From contig CAIRNJ010000091.1 in the NCBI GenBank assembly GCA_903879915.1, positions 31,718 through 95,717 on the forward strand: DNA of 64,000 nucleotides, read 5' to 3'. Origin of the DNA: an uncultured Elusimicrobia bacterium. Lineage in GTDB: Bacteria > Elusimicrobiota > Elusimicrobia > Elusimicrobiales > UBA9959. Each line of letters starts with the position of its first letter. Within the stretch, counting starts at the first letter, position 1. Positions 43,428 through 53,400 of the stretch are shown in pieces. The notes below the pieces were generated by a model, which saw nothing but the letters and a program-made list of their open reading frames with translations, was not told the DNA's origin and did not search any database. The translations under genes and the position numbers were made by a program.

Positions 43428-45572
43428 ATGGAACCGGTACGCAGATTCCTTGACTACGTTGACGGGCTCTCGGCGCGCGAACTCGTGCAGAAGGCCGTGT
43501 ATCTCATGGCGGGCCTGGCCGCCGCGGTCGTGGTGGCCGGCTCGCTGATGATGCGCAGCATCCTGTCCGACATCCCCTCCATCGACAAGCTGGACGAGTA
43601 CACGCCCTCCCTTACCACTTACGTCTACGACATCAACAACCAGGTTATAGCCGAGTTCTCGGTGGAGAAGCGCGCCATCCTGCCGCTCTCCAAGATCCCC
43701 GTGGACATGCAGAACGCCGTGATAGCCATGGAGGACCAGAACTTCTTCCGGCACTGGGGGATCTCGCCCAGGGGAATAATACGGGCGCAGCTGCGCAACA
43801 TCATCGCCCACCGGCGCGCCGCCGGCGGCTCCACCATCACCCAGCAGCTTTCGCGCGGCATTTTCCTGAAGCCCGAGAAGGCCTACACGCGCAAGATAAA
43901 GGAGATCGTGCTGGCCCTGCAGATAGAGCGGAATTTCTCGAAACAGGAGATCCTGGCGCTGTACCTTAACCAGATCTACTTCGGCAGCGGCGTTTACGGC
44001 GTGCAGTCGGCCTCCAAGCTTTACTTCGGCAAGGACGTGTCGGAAATGACCCTGGGCGAATGCGCGCTGCTCACCGGGCTCATTCCCTCGCCGGAGCGCT
44101 ATTCTCCTTTCAATAACCCGGAGAGGGCCCTGCAGCGCCGCAAGCTGGTGCTGCAGCGCATGATGGCGGAGAATTACATAACGCCCAAGGAGGCCGCGGC
44201 CGCGGAAGCCGAATCCGTTCCGACGGAGAAATCCACGCTGTTCGCCAGCCACGCGGCCTATTTCGTGGAATATGTGCGGCAGCAGCTGGAGCCCAAGTAC
44301 GGCGTCACCCAGCTCTGGAAGGGCGGGCTGAAGATCTATACCACGCTGGACCTTACCATGCAGGTGCCGGCGGAAGACATAATGGAGAAGTACCTGGCGA
44401 AGTACGACGCCGACGCCGCAAAAATGCCCAGGCCGGAGGAGGAGAAGAGCGGCGAAAAGAAGGACGACGACGCGGTGGAGAAGTCCACCCCCTCGCTGCA
44501 GGGCGCTTTCGTCGTGCTGGATACCAGGACCGGCGCCATCAAGGCTATGATAGGCGGGCGCAACTACCGCGACAGCAAGTTCAACCGCGTTACGCAGGCG
44601 GTGCGCCAGGCCGGGTCCACTTTCAAGCCCTTCGTCTGGATGTCCGCGCTGATGAGCGGCTACACCCCGGCGAGCATCGTGGAAGATTCGCCGATGGCCT
44701 ACTATTACGACGGCAAGGACTGGCGGCTGCTCGAGGGCGCCACCGACCAGTACGCCATCGACCTGGCCATCCAGCCTTTCGTGGGCAACAAGGATTTCAA
44801 GATCTGGGTGCCCAATAATTTCGACAGCAAGTTCCGCGGCCGCATAACGCTGCGCCAGGGCCTGGAGCAGTCCCGCAATCTCGCGTCCATCTTCCTGGTC
44901 ACCCGGGTGGGGCCGACGCTGGTGGCCGACGTGGCCCACCGCGCCGGCATCAAGCGCAACCTGGAAGCCGTGCCCTCCATCGGCCTGGGCACGTCGCTGG
45001 TGGTGCCGCTGGAGATGACCAGCGCTTTCTCCACTTTCGCCAACGGCGGCATCCACGTGGAGCCTTTCGGGGTGCTGAAGGTGACGGACAACCAGGGCCG
45101 GATGCTGGAAGAGGCCGTGCCCGACGAGACCGAAAGTTTTTCGCCGCAGCTTTCCTACGTGCTGTCCTACATGATGAAAGGCGTGGTGCAGCGCGGCACG
45201 GGCTCTTACGCTTCGCGGCTGAAGCGCCCCCTGGCCGGCAAGACCGGCACCAGCCAGGATTCCAAGGACATGTGGTTTATCGGCATGACCCCCGACCTTA
45301 CCGCGGGGGCGTGGATGGGGTACGACGACTTCATGTCGCTGCCGATGAAGGACTGGACCGGCGGCGGCACCGTGGTGCCCTGGTGGACGGAAATAATGGA
45401 GACGCTGCTGAAGGACCAGCCGGTGCGGGATTTCCCCGTGCCGGACGGGATAGTGTTCGTCTCCATCGACCAGGATACCGGCAAGCTGGCGCTGCCCGCC
45501 TGCAAAAAGAAGATCCTCGAGGCCTTTATAGCCGGCACCGAGCCGAAAGAATTCTGCGACGTGCAGCATTGA
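43428..45572 (+). CDS. Penicillin-binding protein 1A, bifunctional
   Basis: A 714-residue class A PBP. It has a cytoplasmic N-terminus, one membrane anchor (about 24-45), a GT51 glycosyltransferase domain with catalytic Glu102 in MEDQNFFRHWG and GGSTITQQLSR, and a transpeptidase domain with SxxK (Ser397-Lys400, GSTFKPF), SRN (482-484) and KTGT (605-608). It polymerises and crosslinks peptidoglycan in the periplasm. A charged low-complexity insert (332-355, rich in Glu/Lys/Asp) separates the domains. All catalytic motifs are intact. Confidence 0.95.
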   Translation: MEPVRRFLDYVDGLSARELVQKAVYLMAGLAAAVVVAGSLMMRSILSDIPSIDKLDEYTPSLTTYVYDINNQVIAEFSVEKRAILPLSKIPVDMQNAVIAMEDQNFFRHWGISPRGIIRAQLRNIIAHRRAAGGSTITQQLSRGIFLKPEKAYTRKIKEIVLALQIERNFSKQEILALYLNQIYFGSGVYGVQSASKLYFGKDVSEMTLGECALLTGLIPSPERYSPFNNPERALQRRKLVLQRMMAENYITPKEAAAAEAESVPTEKSTLFASHAAYFVEYVRQQLEPKYGVTQLWKGGLKIYTTLDLTMQVPAEDIMEKYLAKYDADAAKMPRPEEEKSGEKKDDDAVEKSTPSLQGAFVVLDTRTGAIKAMIGGRNYRDSKFNRVTQAVRQAGSTFKPFVWMSALMSGYTPASIVEDSPMAYYYDGKDWRLLEGATDQYAIDLAIQPFVGNKDFKIWVPNNFDSKFRGRITLRQGLEQSRNLASIFLVTRVGPTLVADVAHRAGIKRNLEAVPSIGLGTSLVVPLEMTSAFSTFANGGIHVEPFGVLKVTDNQGRMLEEAVPDETESFSPQLSYVLSYMMKGVVQRGTGSYASRLKRPLAGKTGTSQDSKDMWFIGMTPDLTAGAWMGYDDFMSLPMKDWTGGGTVVPWWTEIMETLLKDQPVRDFPVPDGIVFVSIDQDTGKLALPACKKKILEAFIAGTEPKEFCDVQH

Positions 45573-45627
45573 AAGCCGCCTGCCGGGGCCGGGCTTTATC
45601 CTCGCGTTTCGAAGTTAAAGGCATACG

Positions 45628-46158
45628 GTGAGAAACCCTTTCCTGATAATAGTATTCTGCACGCTTTTCGCGCTGGCTTACGCCTGGGCGCTGATCTCCA
45701 TCATAGAGCGGGAAACCCAGCAGTACGGCCGGGGGCTGGTGTCTTTCGCCGACACTTTCCTGGCGGGGATCTTCGCCCTCGGTTTCGTGTATCTTTCCGA
45801 CCTGGCCGTGATGTTCCTGAAGCCGGGCCTGGCCCTTTATTACAACGTCCTCCTGCTGACCCTGCTGCTGGGCTTCGCTCTCTATAAGGAATCCGGGCAT
45901 AAGCTGAGGGAAGTCCTGAGGAACAAAAAACTGCGCGCCGAAATGCGCGTGCTGGGCGAGAGGGCGGCCGGCGACCCCTCGAACGCCGCGTATTTCGAAA
46001 GGGCCAGCGAGATCCTGGAAAAGCTGGGGGAACTGGACAACGCGGCCGAGGCGGCGCGGCGGGCGGTAAAGCTGGGGCCGACGGTACGGAACATGATGCG
46101 GCTCAAGCATATAGAAGAGGAACTGAGGGGCGGCCACAGCGAGGGGTACGGCGGGTAA
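45628..46158 (+). CDS. Small membrane protein with C-terminal TPR-like helices
   Basis: A 176-residue protein started at GTG 45628, which has a weak AAGG ribosome site. Three membrane helices (about 5-25, 40-62, 68-85) are followed by a basic helix and a helical segment (residues 112-160: NAAYFERASEILEKLGELDNAAEAARRAVKL) resembling a single TPR pair. It lies 55 nt after PBP1A in the same direction, so it may be co-transcribed. The function is not known. Confidence 0.65.
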   Translation: MRNPFLIIVFCTLFALAYAWALISIIERETQQYGRGLVSFADTFLAGIFALGFVYLSDLAVMFLKPGLALYYNVLLLTLLLGFALYKESGHKLREVLRNKKLRAEMRVLGERAAGDPSNAAYFERASEILEKLGELDNAAEAARRAVKLGPTVRNMMRLKHIEEELRGGHSEGYGG

Positions 46159-46200
46159 AGCGGTCCCGGCGCGCGGCGGGGGCGGCCGGGGAACAATTTA

Positions 46201-46242
46201 AAAGGGGCCGGCTGTTCATTAAAACAGCCGGCCCCTTTCTCT
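46201..46242. terminator. Bidirectional Rho-independent terminator
   Basis: 16-nt perfect arms (46201-46216 and 46223-46238) with AAAGGGGCCGGC core and CATTAA loop, A-rich on one side and T-rich on the other. It lies between the convergent TPR-membrane and His-rich genes. Confidence 0.88.
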
Positions 46243-46259
46243 CTTACAGGTTACAGGTA

Positions 46260-48521
46260 TCAGTCCGACAGCTGGCTGGACTCGAAGTGGTCCATGGTGT
46301 CCTTGGCGCTGTCCACGCTTTCAAAGGACGGGTTGTCGGCGTTGTAGGAATACTGCACCGAGATGTCGTTCTTGTCGCCGGGCTTTTTTTCCGCCTGGTA
46401 CAACAGCTCGGCGGACACGTCTCCGGGGCTCACCACCTGTACCAGCACTTTCAGTATCTCCTCGTACTTCAGACCGCTCTTGCCGTTGCCCGCTATCACC
46501 TTTGAGAGCATATCGGCCTGGGCTTTCCAGTCCCCGGCGGTGCGTATTTTTATGATATCCGTAACCAGCTGCGTCGCTGTCCGGCAGAAGGAGGCTATCT
46601 GGTTCGAAAGGCTGTTCTGCTCGTTGCTCAAGGCGTTAAGGCTGGCGCCCAGCACCCGCTCCAAGTCGCGCTGTTTGTTCTTTATCCTGCCGTCCTCTCC
46701 GACGGTGGATACCGACAGGACTTTCATCATCACGTCGCGGGAAGCCTGGTCGAGGGTGTTCGCGAACGCTTTTATCAGCTCATTGGCGGGAGCGGCTATG
46801 ATGTTGGCGACCGCGTTCTCGTTGAAGTTCACGGCGAACGCCATGAAGGTGGCTTTATAATGTTTCTCTCCGTCGGCGGCGGAATCGGGGCCCTGCGCCG
46901 GCTGGATGGCGTCCACCGGTATGGCGGCGGCCGAATTGCTGCCCTCGCCATGCGTCCCCACGAAGCGCATTATCCCGTTGACGCTGTCGAGCATCACGCG
47001 GGCAGACTCCTTGGTGTGCCTTATCTCGCCTTCTTTCCGCTCGTAGACCATCACGGGGGCCGATACCTTGCCGTCCGTTTCGTGGTTGAACACGGAGACT
47101 TCGCGCTCGCTGTTATGCCTGGCCACCGTCCCTACGAAGGGGACGTGCAGCAGGTCATGCGCGGTTTCCCGCGACTGCTGATGGACGTGCAGGGTTTCGT
47201 TGCTGCCCGGGGTATGCACGGTCTGGTAAGCGTGCGCGTGGGAATGGGCGTAGTCGGTCAGCACGGGCACATGGATGGTGAACTCCGTGGCTGATTCCTG
47301 ATAGCCGTTCTGCCCGGAATAGGTGGGCTGGATGCCGAGCCTGCTGTTCCAGTCGTTCTGCATCGCCTGAAGCTCCGTCTCGTCGGTGGTGCTGTTATGG
47401 CCGGGGAGGAAGTTCACGCCGAGGGCGAGCTTCGCCAGGGCGGCGACATTGCTCAGTTCGCCTTTCGTGAGCAGCTTCACAAGGGTGTCCATCTGTTCTT
47501 TGTTCTGGGGGTCGAGGACGAACTCCAGCAGCACTCTTTTTCCTTTGGTTTTGGAGTGTGAAACGCCGAGGTTCGCGTAGGTGTACTCCTCGAATTTCCT
47601 GGCTATCGTGTTCGCCGCCACGGTTCCGGCGAAAGTGCCGAGCTGGGAAGTAAGGGCGCCGGTCATGGCGTCCAGGCCGGTCACCACGGGGGCCGCTGTA
47701 ACGCCCACCGAAGCGCCGAAGGAGATTATCCTGGCCTGGTCTATGCGCAGGCGGACGCGGAGCTCTTTGTCGCTCATTTTTGCCAGAGATATGGTCGGAA
47801 GGCGCTGGTTCTCCGCGCTGAAGGACACGCTTACTGTCACATTGCCGTAGCCGCCGGCCACGGTGGGGGAGAAGCCGGCCCACAGGACGACGGGGACCTT
47901 CCAGACTTCGCCGTTCTGCATAGCCGCGAACCGCGAGGCTTTAAAAGGAAGAACGGTCTTGTATTTAAGGAGATCGGCCAGCTGCTTCAGCTCTTTGCAG
48001 GCCTTGGTGCCGCCAAGGGGCCTGATGACCATCGAGGACCCTTCCAGCCTGACGCCGCCGGCTATGGAGATGCCGGCCGATTCGCCCAGTTCAAGGAGGG
48101 TTCTTTCCTTGCTCAGTTCCAGGCTGAGCCCGGCTTCGTCCACCAGGGCCAGAGTTTTGTCGGAGTATCTGTGGAACCTGCGGTTCACGGTACCGGTCAC
48201 GCTGCCGATATTCTCGGCTTCGTAGCCGTATTCAACGGGAAGGGCGATGTCTTCGCAGGCGTCTTTTTTGCTTATCCCGGTGTAGAGGTCGTCCCAGAAA
48301 TTCTGTTCTCCGGCTCCGGGGGTCTCTACGGTCACGGACTGCCAGGCCGGGGCTGCCGGCGCGGCCGGCGAGGGGGCGGCCGCCGCGGGTGTTGTGAGGC
48401 CCTGAGTTTGTTTTGTAAGCGCTCCGAGAGCGCCGGTTCTTTCTACGGGGTTGGCATTGCCAGGGTTAAGACCGCAAACTGAAACAAGGAAGGAACAGGC
48501 AAGTATGTTGATTGATCTCAT
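46260..48521 (-). CDS. Large exported protein with histidine-rich segment, function unknown
   Basis: A 753-residue protein started at ATG 48521, where an N-terminal signal peptide (MRSINILACSFLVSVCG) begins. Cys16 could be lipidated, but the preceding residues (VSV) do not fit a lipobox well. The N-terminal third is beta-rich (about residues 70-330). At about residues 420-475 lies a striking His-rich patch (YAHSHAHAY, LHVHQQSRETAHDLLHV). From about 580 on it is helical (coiled-coil-like LGASLNALSNEQNSLSNQIASF). No family recognised. It is a single-gene unit between two terminators/promoters. A TATACT about 45-50 nt upstream may be its -10. Confidence 0.7.
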   Translation of the reverse strand: MRSINILACSFLVSVCGLNPGNANPVERTGALGALTKQTQGLTTPAAAAPSPAAPAAPAWQSVTVETPGAGEQNFWDDLYTGISKKDACEDIALPVEYGYEAENIGSVTGTVNRRFHRYSDKTLALVDEAGLSLELSKERTLLELGESAGISIAGGVRLEGSSMVIRPLGGTKACKELKQLADLLKYKTVLPFKASRFAAMQNGEVWKVPVVLWAGFSPTVAGGYGNVTVSVSFSAENQRLPTISLAKMSDKELRVRLRIDQARIISFGASVGVTAAPVVTGLDAMTGALTSQLGTFAGTVAANTIARKFEEYTYANLGVSHSKTKGKRVLLEFVLDPQNKEQMDTLVKLLTKGELSNVAALAKLALGVNFLPGHNSTTDETELQAMQNDWNSRLGIQPTYSGQNGYQESATEFTIHVPVLTDYAHSHAHAYQTVHTPGSNETLHVHQQSRETAHDLLHVPFVGTVARHNSEREVSVFNHETDGKVSAPVMVYERKEGEIRHTKESARVMLDSVNGIMRFVGTHGEGSNSAAAIPVDAIQPAQGPDSAADGEKHYKATFMAFAVNFNENAVANIIAAPANELIKAFANTLDQASRDVMMKVLSVSTVGEDGRIKNKQRDLERVLGASLNALSNEQNSLSNQIASFCRTATQLVTDIIKIRTAGDWKAQADMLSKVIAGNGKSGLKYEEILKVLVQVVSPGDVSAELLYQAEKKPGDKNDISVQYSYNADNPSFESVDSAKDTMDHFESSQLSD

Positions 48522-48760
48522 TTTCTCGGCGTCTCCACTGCGGACCTGATTTAGCTCTCTGCTATACCTATAGTATAGTGCCCGGTGCAAAACTCCAAAA
48601 GTGTCTTAATGCTCATACCCCGCGCCTAAAGATGCCCATACAGCTCTGGGCATTAGATGCAGGTCTTACACCCCCTGATGCCGCGCCGGCCGGGGCTCAT
48701 TTAAGGATAGGAAAAGGTATAATCAATTAGCTGAATTCGGAATAATGGTGTGATCGGATC
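48522..48760. other. Divergent intergenic region with promoters
   Basis: 239 bases between the divergent His-rich and receiver genes. It contains TATACT/TATAGT palindromic sequence around 48563-48580 (minus-strand promoter) and TATAAT at 48718-48723. Otherwise I see nothing in it. Confidence 0.5.
48718..48723 (+). promoter_or_regulatory. -10 box of orphan receiver gene
   Basis: TATAAT 37 nt before the ATG at 48761. No clear -35. The leader has no strong ribosome site (GGATC just before the ATG). Confidence 0.4.
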
Positions 48761-49162
48761 ATGACTGACCAAGGGAAAAAGCCGAAAATACTGCTGGTTG
48801 ACGACCTGGAAGATGTATTGGCCGTACTGAGAAAACTTTTTGCCGCCTGTGAACTGTTCGAAGCCAGGAACGCTAAGGCCGCTCTGGACCTGGCCGCCTC
48901 GCAGAAGCCGGATATTGTTATTCTGGACGTGCACCTGCCGGACATGAGCGGTGTGGACGTTATGGAAAAACTGGCGCTTATGCGGCCTAAACCCGTGGTA
49001 ATAATGATCACCGGAGACAGCAGTATTGAAACCGCCGGTAAATCCCTGGCGGCCGGGGTTTTCGCGCACATCACTAAGCCTTTTGCGGCTGATGAACTGC
49101 TTGAACAGGTACGCAAGGGGCTGGCCTTTGCGGAGAAGGAAAAAAGGAAGCGGACCCCCTGA
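48761..49162 (+). CDS. Single-domain response regulator
   Basis: A 133-residue receiver domain: VDDLED acidic pocket (residues 14-19), phosphoacceptor Asp in IVILDVHLPDMSG (near residue 57), Thr in MITGDSS and Lys in ITKPFAADEL. The C-terminus ends in a basic tail EKEKRKRTP. There is no output domain or adjacent kinase. It is one of two stand-alone receivers in the window. A terminator follows at once. Confidence 0.87.
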   Translation: MTDQGKKPKILLVDDLEDVLAVLRKLFAACELFEARNAKAALDLAASQKPDIVILDVHLPDMSGVDVMEKLALMRPKPVVIMITGDSSIETAGKSLAAGVFAHITKPFAADELLEQVRKGLAFAEKEKRKRTP

Positions 49163-49180
49163 GAGCGGCCGCGTGAAAAC

Positions 49181-49213
49181 AAAGAACCGCGCCCTTTAGG
49201 GCGCGGTTTTTTT
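49181..49213. terminator. Bidirectional Rho-independent terminator
   Basis: AACCGCGCCC (49185-49194), TTTA loop, GGGCGCGGTT (49199-49208), followed by a T-run and preceded by an A-rich stretch. It serves the convergent receiver gene and alr side. Confidence 0.88.
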
Positions 49214-49269
49214 ATTCCCTTCAGCCGTAAAAAGCGGTCCCCCTTCTCTTAGCGGCAGGGTTAAGCGGT

Positions 49270-50343
49270 TTACTTGTAGATCCTCGGGATCCTGGCGTTG
49301 GCCGCGGTGCGGCGCACGTGCAGCGCCACCGGCACGCCGGGTTTGGCTTCGGGGATGTCCGTGACGTCCAGCAGGGTATGGACTATGCCTGTCTTGCCGG
49401 CGAAATAGGCTTTTTTCCCGTTGATAACGCCCCAGTAGCTGAAGCCGGCGGTTATCCTTATCTGCGGCTCGGTGGGCTCCATCGTGAGCCCGTCCGAGTA
49501 GCCCGCCGGGATGGTGGCCAGGCGCATGGCGCGCGGCGCCACGAATTCGCTGGCGTAGCCCAGGGCCTCGCCTTTCTTCACGGTCTTTACCGAAATTATC
49601 CGGGCGTAGAACTGCCAGGGCCGGCCGAGCCCGGGCAGGGGGGGGCCTTGCCTGCGTTTCTGATAGACGTCGGTGGGGTAGATGCCGTACAGCAGGTTCC
49701 CCACGCGCACCATGTCCAGCTGCCACTGGGGAAAATCGCACAGGATGGCGCTGTTGGCGGCGTAAGCTTTAAGCCCGGGGACCAGCGCGCCCAGTTCGGC
49801 CGCCAGATTCCTGAACGCCGAAAGCTTTTCTTCAGCCTCTATCATGTTCTGCGGCGGGCGGTAGGCCAGGTGGGCGGATAGTCCGAGCGGGCGAGCTTTT
49901 TTGAAGGCCAGCGCGGAGCGCAGGAAAGCGGCGGCGGCGGCGGGTTCCACGCCCCAGCGGCGCAGGCCCAGGTCGATATCTATGTTGTATTTGACCGGCC
50001 CCTTGGCCGCCCGGTCCAGCGCCCGTATAAGTTCGATGGAATCAGCGCAGGGAATAAGCCTGTCCCTGACTATCCCGGGGGCCTCTTCAGGCAGCGAAGG
50101 CGCCAGCAGGTGGATCCCGGCGCGGGGAAAATCCCGCCGCAGGGCCGCGCCCTCTTCCGAAGTAAGTACGCCCAGGCAGTCGGCGCCGTTGGCCAGCGCG
50201 GCGCGCCCGGCCGCCGCGGCGCCGTGGCCGTAGCCGTCGGCTTTTACCACGGCCATGAAAGCCACGCCCGGCTTCAGCGCTTTTTTTATGGCGCGGGCGT
50301 TGCCGGCCAGGGTTTTTAAATTTATTTCAACCCATTTGAGCAT
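49270..50343 (-). CDS. alr: Alanine racemase
   Basis: A 357-residue PLP enzyme that makes D-alanine for peptidoglycan. Lys34 of VVKADGYGHG is the PLP lysine; the second catalytic Tyr is in the PAGYSDGL motif, and MVRVGNLLYGIYP is the usual substrate-domain signature. The DIDLGLRRWGV segment matches the MRxG/M-G-R region in modified form (LRRWGV). No ribosome site is obvious before ATG 50343; a shared AT-rich promoter region with mfd lies about 46 nt upstream. Confidence 0.93.
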   Translation of the reverse strand: MLKWVEINLKTLAGNARAIKKALKPGVAFMAVVKADGYGHGAAAAGRAALANGADCLGVLTSEEGAALRRDFPRAGIHLLAPSLPEEAPGIVRDRLIPCADSIELIRALDRAAKGPVKYNIDIDLGLRRWGVEPAAAAAFLRSALAFKKARPLGLSAHLAYRPPQNMIEAEEKLSAFRNLAAELGALVPGLKAYAANSAILCDFPQWQLDMVRVGNLLYGIYPTDVYQKRRQGPPLPGLGRPWQFYARIISVKTVKKGEALGYASEFVAPRAMRLATIPAGYSDGLTMEPTEPQIRITAGFSYWGVINGKKAYFAGKTGIVHTLLDVTDIPEAKPGVPVALHVRRTAANARIPRIYK

Positions 50344-50389
50344 AAGAAATAGCCGCGCCGCCGCCCCGCTGTCCAGTAGTTACCACAAA

Positions 50390-50399
50390 ATTATATCAT
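50390..50399. promoter_or_regulatory. Bidirectional -10 region between alr and mfd
   Basis: TATAAT on the minus strand (50395-50390) for alr overlaps TATCAT on the plus strand (50394-50399) for mfd. TATCAT is 7 nt before the mfd ATG with no ribosome site, implying a leaderless mfd mRNA. Confidence 0.4.
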
Positions 50400-50406
50400 T
50401 AACGTA

Positions 50407-53400
50407 ATGCCGGCAAAGGTTATCACGGGTGTTCCGAACATAAGCGCCAAAGCCTGGTTCGCGCTGAAGGCCTATGAGCGGGCGCCGTCCGATATGCTGG
50501 TAGCCGCCTCGGGCGACGACGCGCTTTCCTCCTGGCTGCACGCTTTTAACTCCCTGGCCGGCCTGCTCAAGCTGCCCCCTTTCACGGTCTGTCTCTGGGG
50601 CGCGGACAGCTCCGAAAGGGCCCGCGCCATGCGCGCGCTGTATTCCCCGGAGCCCGGTAAATTCTATCTCCACGTGGCCGCGCCGGAGGCCCTGGCCGAG
50701 CCGCTGATGGCGGGGGAGGCCTACGCCGGGCTGCGCTTCCATTTCAAGCTGGGCTATTCCTATGAAAGGAACGTTTCGCTGGACCTGTTCATAAAGGCCG
50801 GCTACGAGCGCACCTCCTTCGTGGAGGAAAAAGGCCAGTTCGCCGCGCGCGGTTCGGTGGTGGATTTTTACGCGCCCGGCGCCGACAAGCCCGTCCGCCT
50901 GTATTTTTCCGATAAAAAACTCGAGAGCATACGCTATTTCGAGATAGACACGCAGCATACCTCGGATTTTCTCGACAGCGTGGACGTGCCGCCCAATATT
51001 TTCAGCGGCACCGGCCGGCCGCTGGCGGCCTGCGCCGGGCCCGGCTGGAAAATGTTCCTGGACGCCGCGCTGCCCGAGCAACTGCCGCTGGCCGCCGGCG
51101 AGCTCTTCGCTTTCAGCGCGCTGGCCGGGGAGGCCGAGGATTTCGGCGCGGCCTCCAACCTGAACTTCAACTCCGACCTGAAACTGCTGGCGGGGGAACT
51201 GCGCCGCCTGAAGAAAGCCGGAACGGCCGTAAAGATCTTCTGCATCAACCGCGGCGAGTCAGAGCGCCTGGCCGAGTCCCTCGCGGACGCCGGCGCCGGC
51301 GGCCTGCTTTCTATCTCCACCGGCTACATAGAAGAAGGCTTCGTGCACGTCCCTTCGAAAACGGCGGTGATAACCTCCTCCGAGTTCTTCCGCCGCCGCT
51401 ACCGCTTCGACCCCGCGTCCATAAAGCCCAAGAACAAGTTCTTCAAATGGACCGACCTGAAGATGGGCGATTTCATCGTGCACGAGGATTACGGCGTGGG
51501 CCGCTACCTGGGCATAAAGAAAGTTTTTTTCAGGAACGCCTGCGGCGAACAGGTGGAGGATTCCGACTGTCTTTACCTCGAATACGCCCGCAACGACAAA
51601 CTGCTGGTGCCGCTGTACGATTTCAGCCGCGTGCAGAAATACATCAGCTCCGAGGGCAAGGTGCCGCGGCTGTCGCACATGGACACCAAGACCTGGAACG
51701 AGATGAAAAGCCGGGTCAGGAAAGAGGTGGAGGTGCTGGCGCTGGATATCCTGAAGCTCGAGGCCGAGCGCGCCGCCATGAAGACCGCGGCGCTGCCGCA
51801 CGGCGGCCACCTGGAGGAGGAGTTCGCGGCCTCGTTCCCTTTCGACGAGACGCCCGACCAGGCCCGCGCCATAGCCGAAGTGCTCTCCGACATGGAAGCA
51901 GAGCTGCCTATGAACCGCCTGGTGGCCGGGGACGTGGGGTTCGGCAAGACCGAGGTGGCCATGCGGGCCGCCATGCGTGCCGTCGTGAACGGCAAGCAGG
52001 CGGCCATCCTCGTCCCCACCACTATACTGGCCGATCAGCACGCCCGGAATTTCACCAAGCGCTTCGCCGGTTTTCCGGTGAACATACAGGTCATTTCCCG
52101 CTTCGTGCCGCCGGCCGAGCGCAAGAAGATACTGGCCGACCTCGCCCGCGGGAAAGTGGACATAATAGTGGGCACGCACCGCCTGATACAGAAGGACGTG
52201 AAGTTCGCTGACCTCGGCCTGATGGCCGTGGACGAGGAGCACCGCTTCGGCGTGAAGGACAAGGACCGCATAAAGACCGCGGCCAAAGGCGTGCACTGCC
52301 TGCTGATGAGCGCCACGCCCATCCCGCGCACGCTTTACCAGTCGCTGTCCTCCCTTAAAGCCATGTCCGTGATCGAAAGCCCGCCCGTCGGGCGGCAGGC
52401 CATCTCCACTTTCGTGCGGCCGTTCACCGAGAAAGCCGCGGCCGAGGCGGTAACCTACGAGCTGGCCCGCGGCGGCCAGGTGTATTACGTGCACAACAGG
52501 GTGCAGACCATAGAAAGCCGCAAGGCCTACCTTAAGAAGCTCATGCCCGAACTGCGCATAGCCGTGGTGCACGGCCAGATGAAGGCCGACGCCGTGGAAA
52601 AGCACATGTGGGATTTCCTCAACCGCAAGTACGACGTGCTGATGGCCACCACCATCATAGAATCCGGCCTGGACATCCCCAGCGTGAACACTTTGATAGT
52701 GGAGAACGCGCACGAAATGGGCCTGGCCCAGCTTTACCAGCTGCGCGGCCGCATCGGGCGCGAGAAACAGAAGGCCTACGCCTACCTGTTCTACCCCGGC
52801 TGGATGAAGACCGGCGCGGCGCGCCTGAAACAGAAAGCGGAGCTGCTGAAATCCAGGGCCGAAGGCAACGACGAGCCCGCGCCCATCAGCGAGGACGCGG
52901 TGCGGCGCCTCAGCGCGCTGGAGGAGTTCACCGAGCTCGGCTCCGGCTTCCGCCTGGCCATGCGCGACCTGGAAATACGCGGCGCGGGGGAACTGCTGGG
53001 GCTGCGCCAGCACGGCTTTATAAATTCCATCGGCCTTGAGATGTACATAAAGCTGCTCAACGGCGAGATAGACCGCATAAAAGGCCGCCAGGGGGCGCGC
53101 GCGCTGCCAGAGCCTAAAATGGACCTGCTGGTGCAGGCTTTCATCCCCGAAGATTACGTGGGCGACGACATGGAGCGGCTTAACTTCTATAAGAAGCTGC
53201 TGAACTCCGGCGAGGCCGAGCTGGACGGCGTGCTGAAAGGCTTCGAGGATATCTCCGGCCCAGCCCCCGAGCCGCTTAAGAACCTGGTGGAAATAATACG
53301 CTTAAAAAAGAAACTGGCGAAGAAAGCGGTGCGCGCCGTTACCCAGCGCGGTACGGACCTCGAATTCTTCTTCCTGCCCGGGGCGCCGGTGCCGCCCAAG

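Noticed and set aside
43353..45569. Open frame of 738 codons antisense to the PBP1A gene
   Set aside because: PBP1A has all catalytic motifs; the antisense product is His/Gly/Arg-rich without recognisable features.
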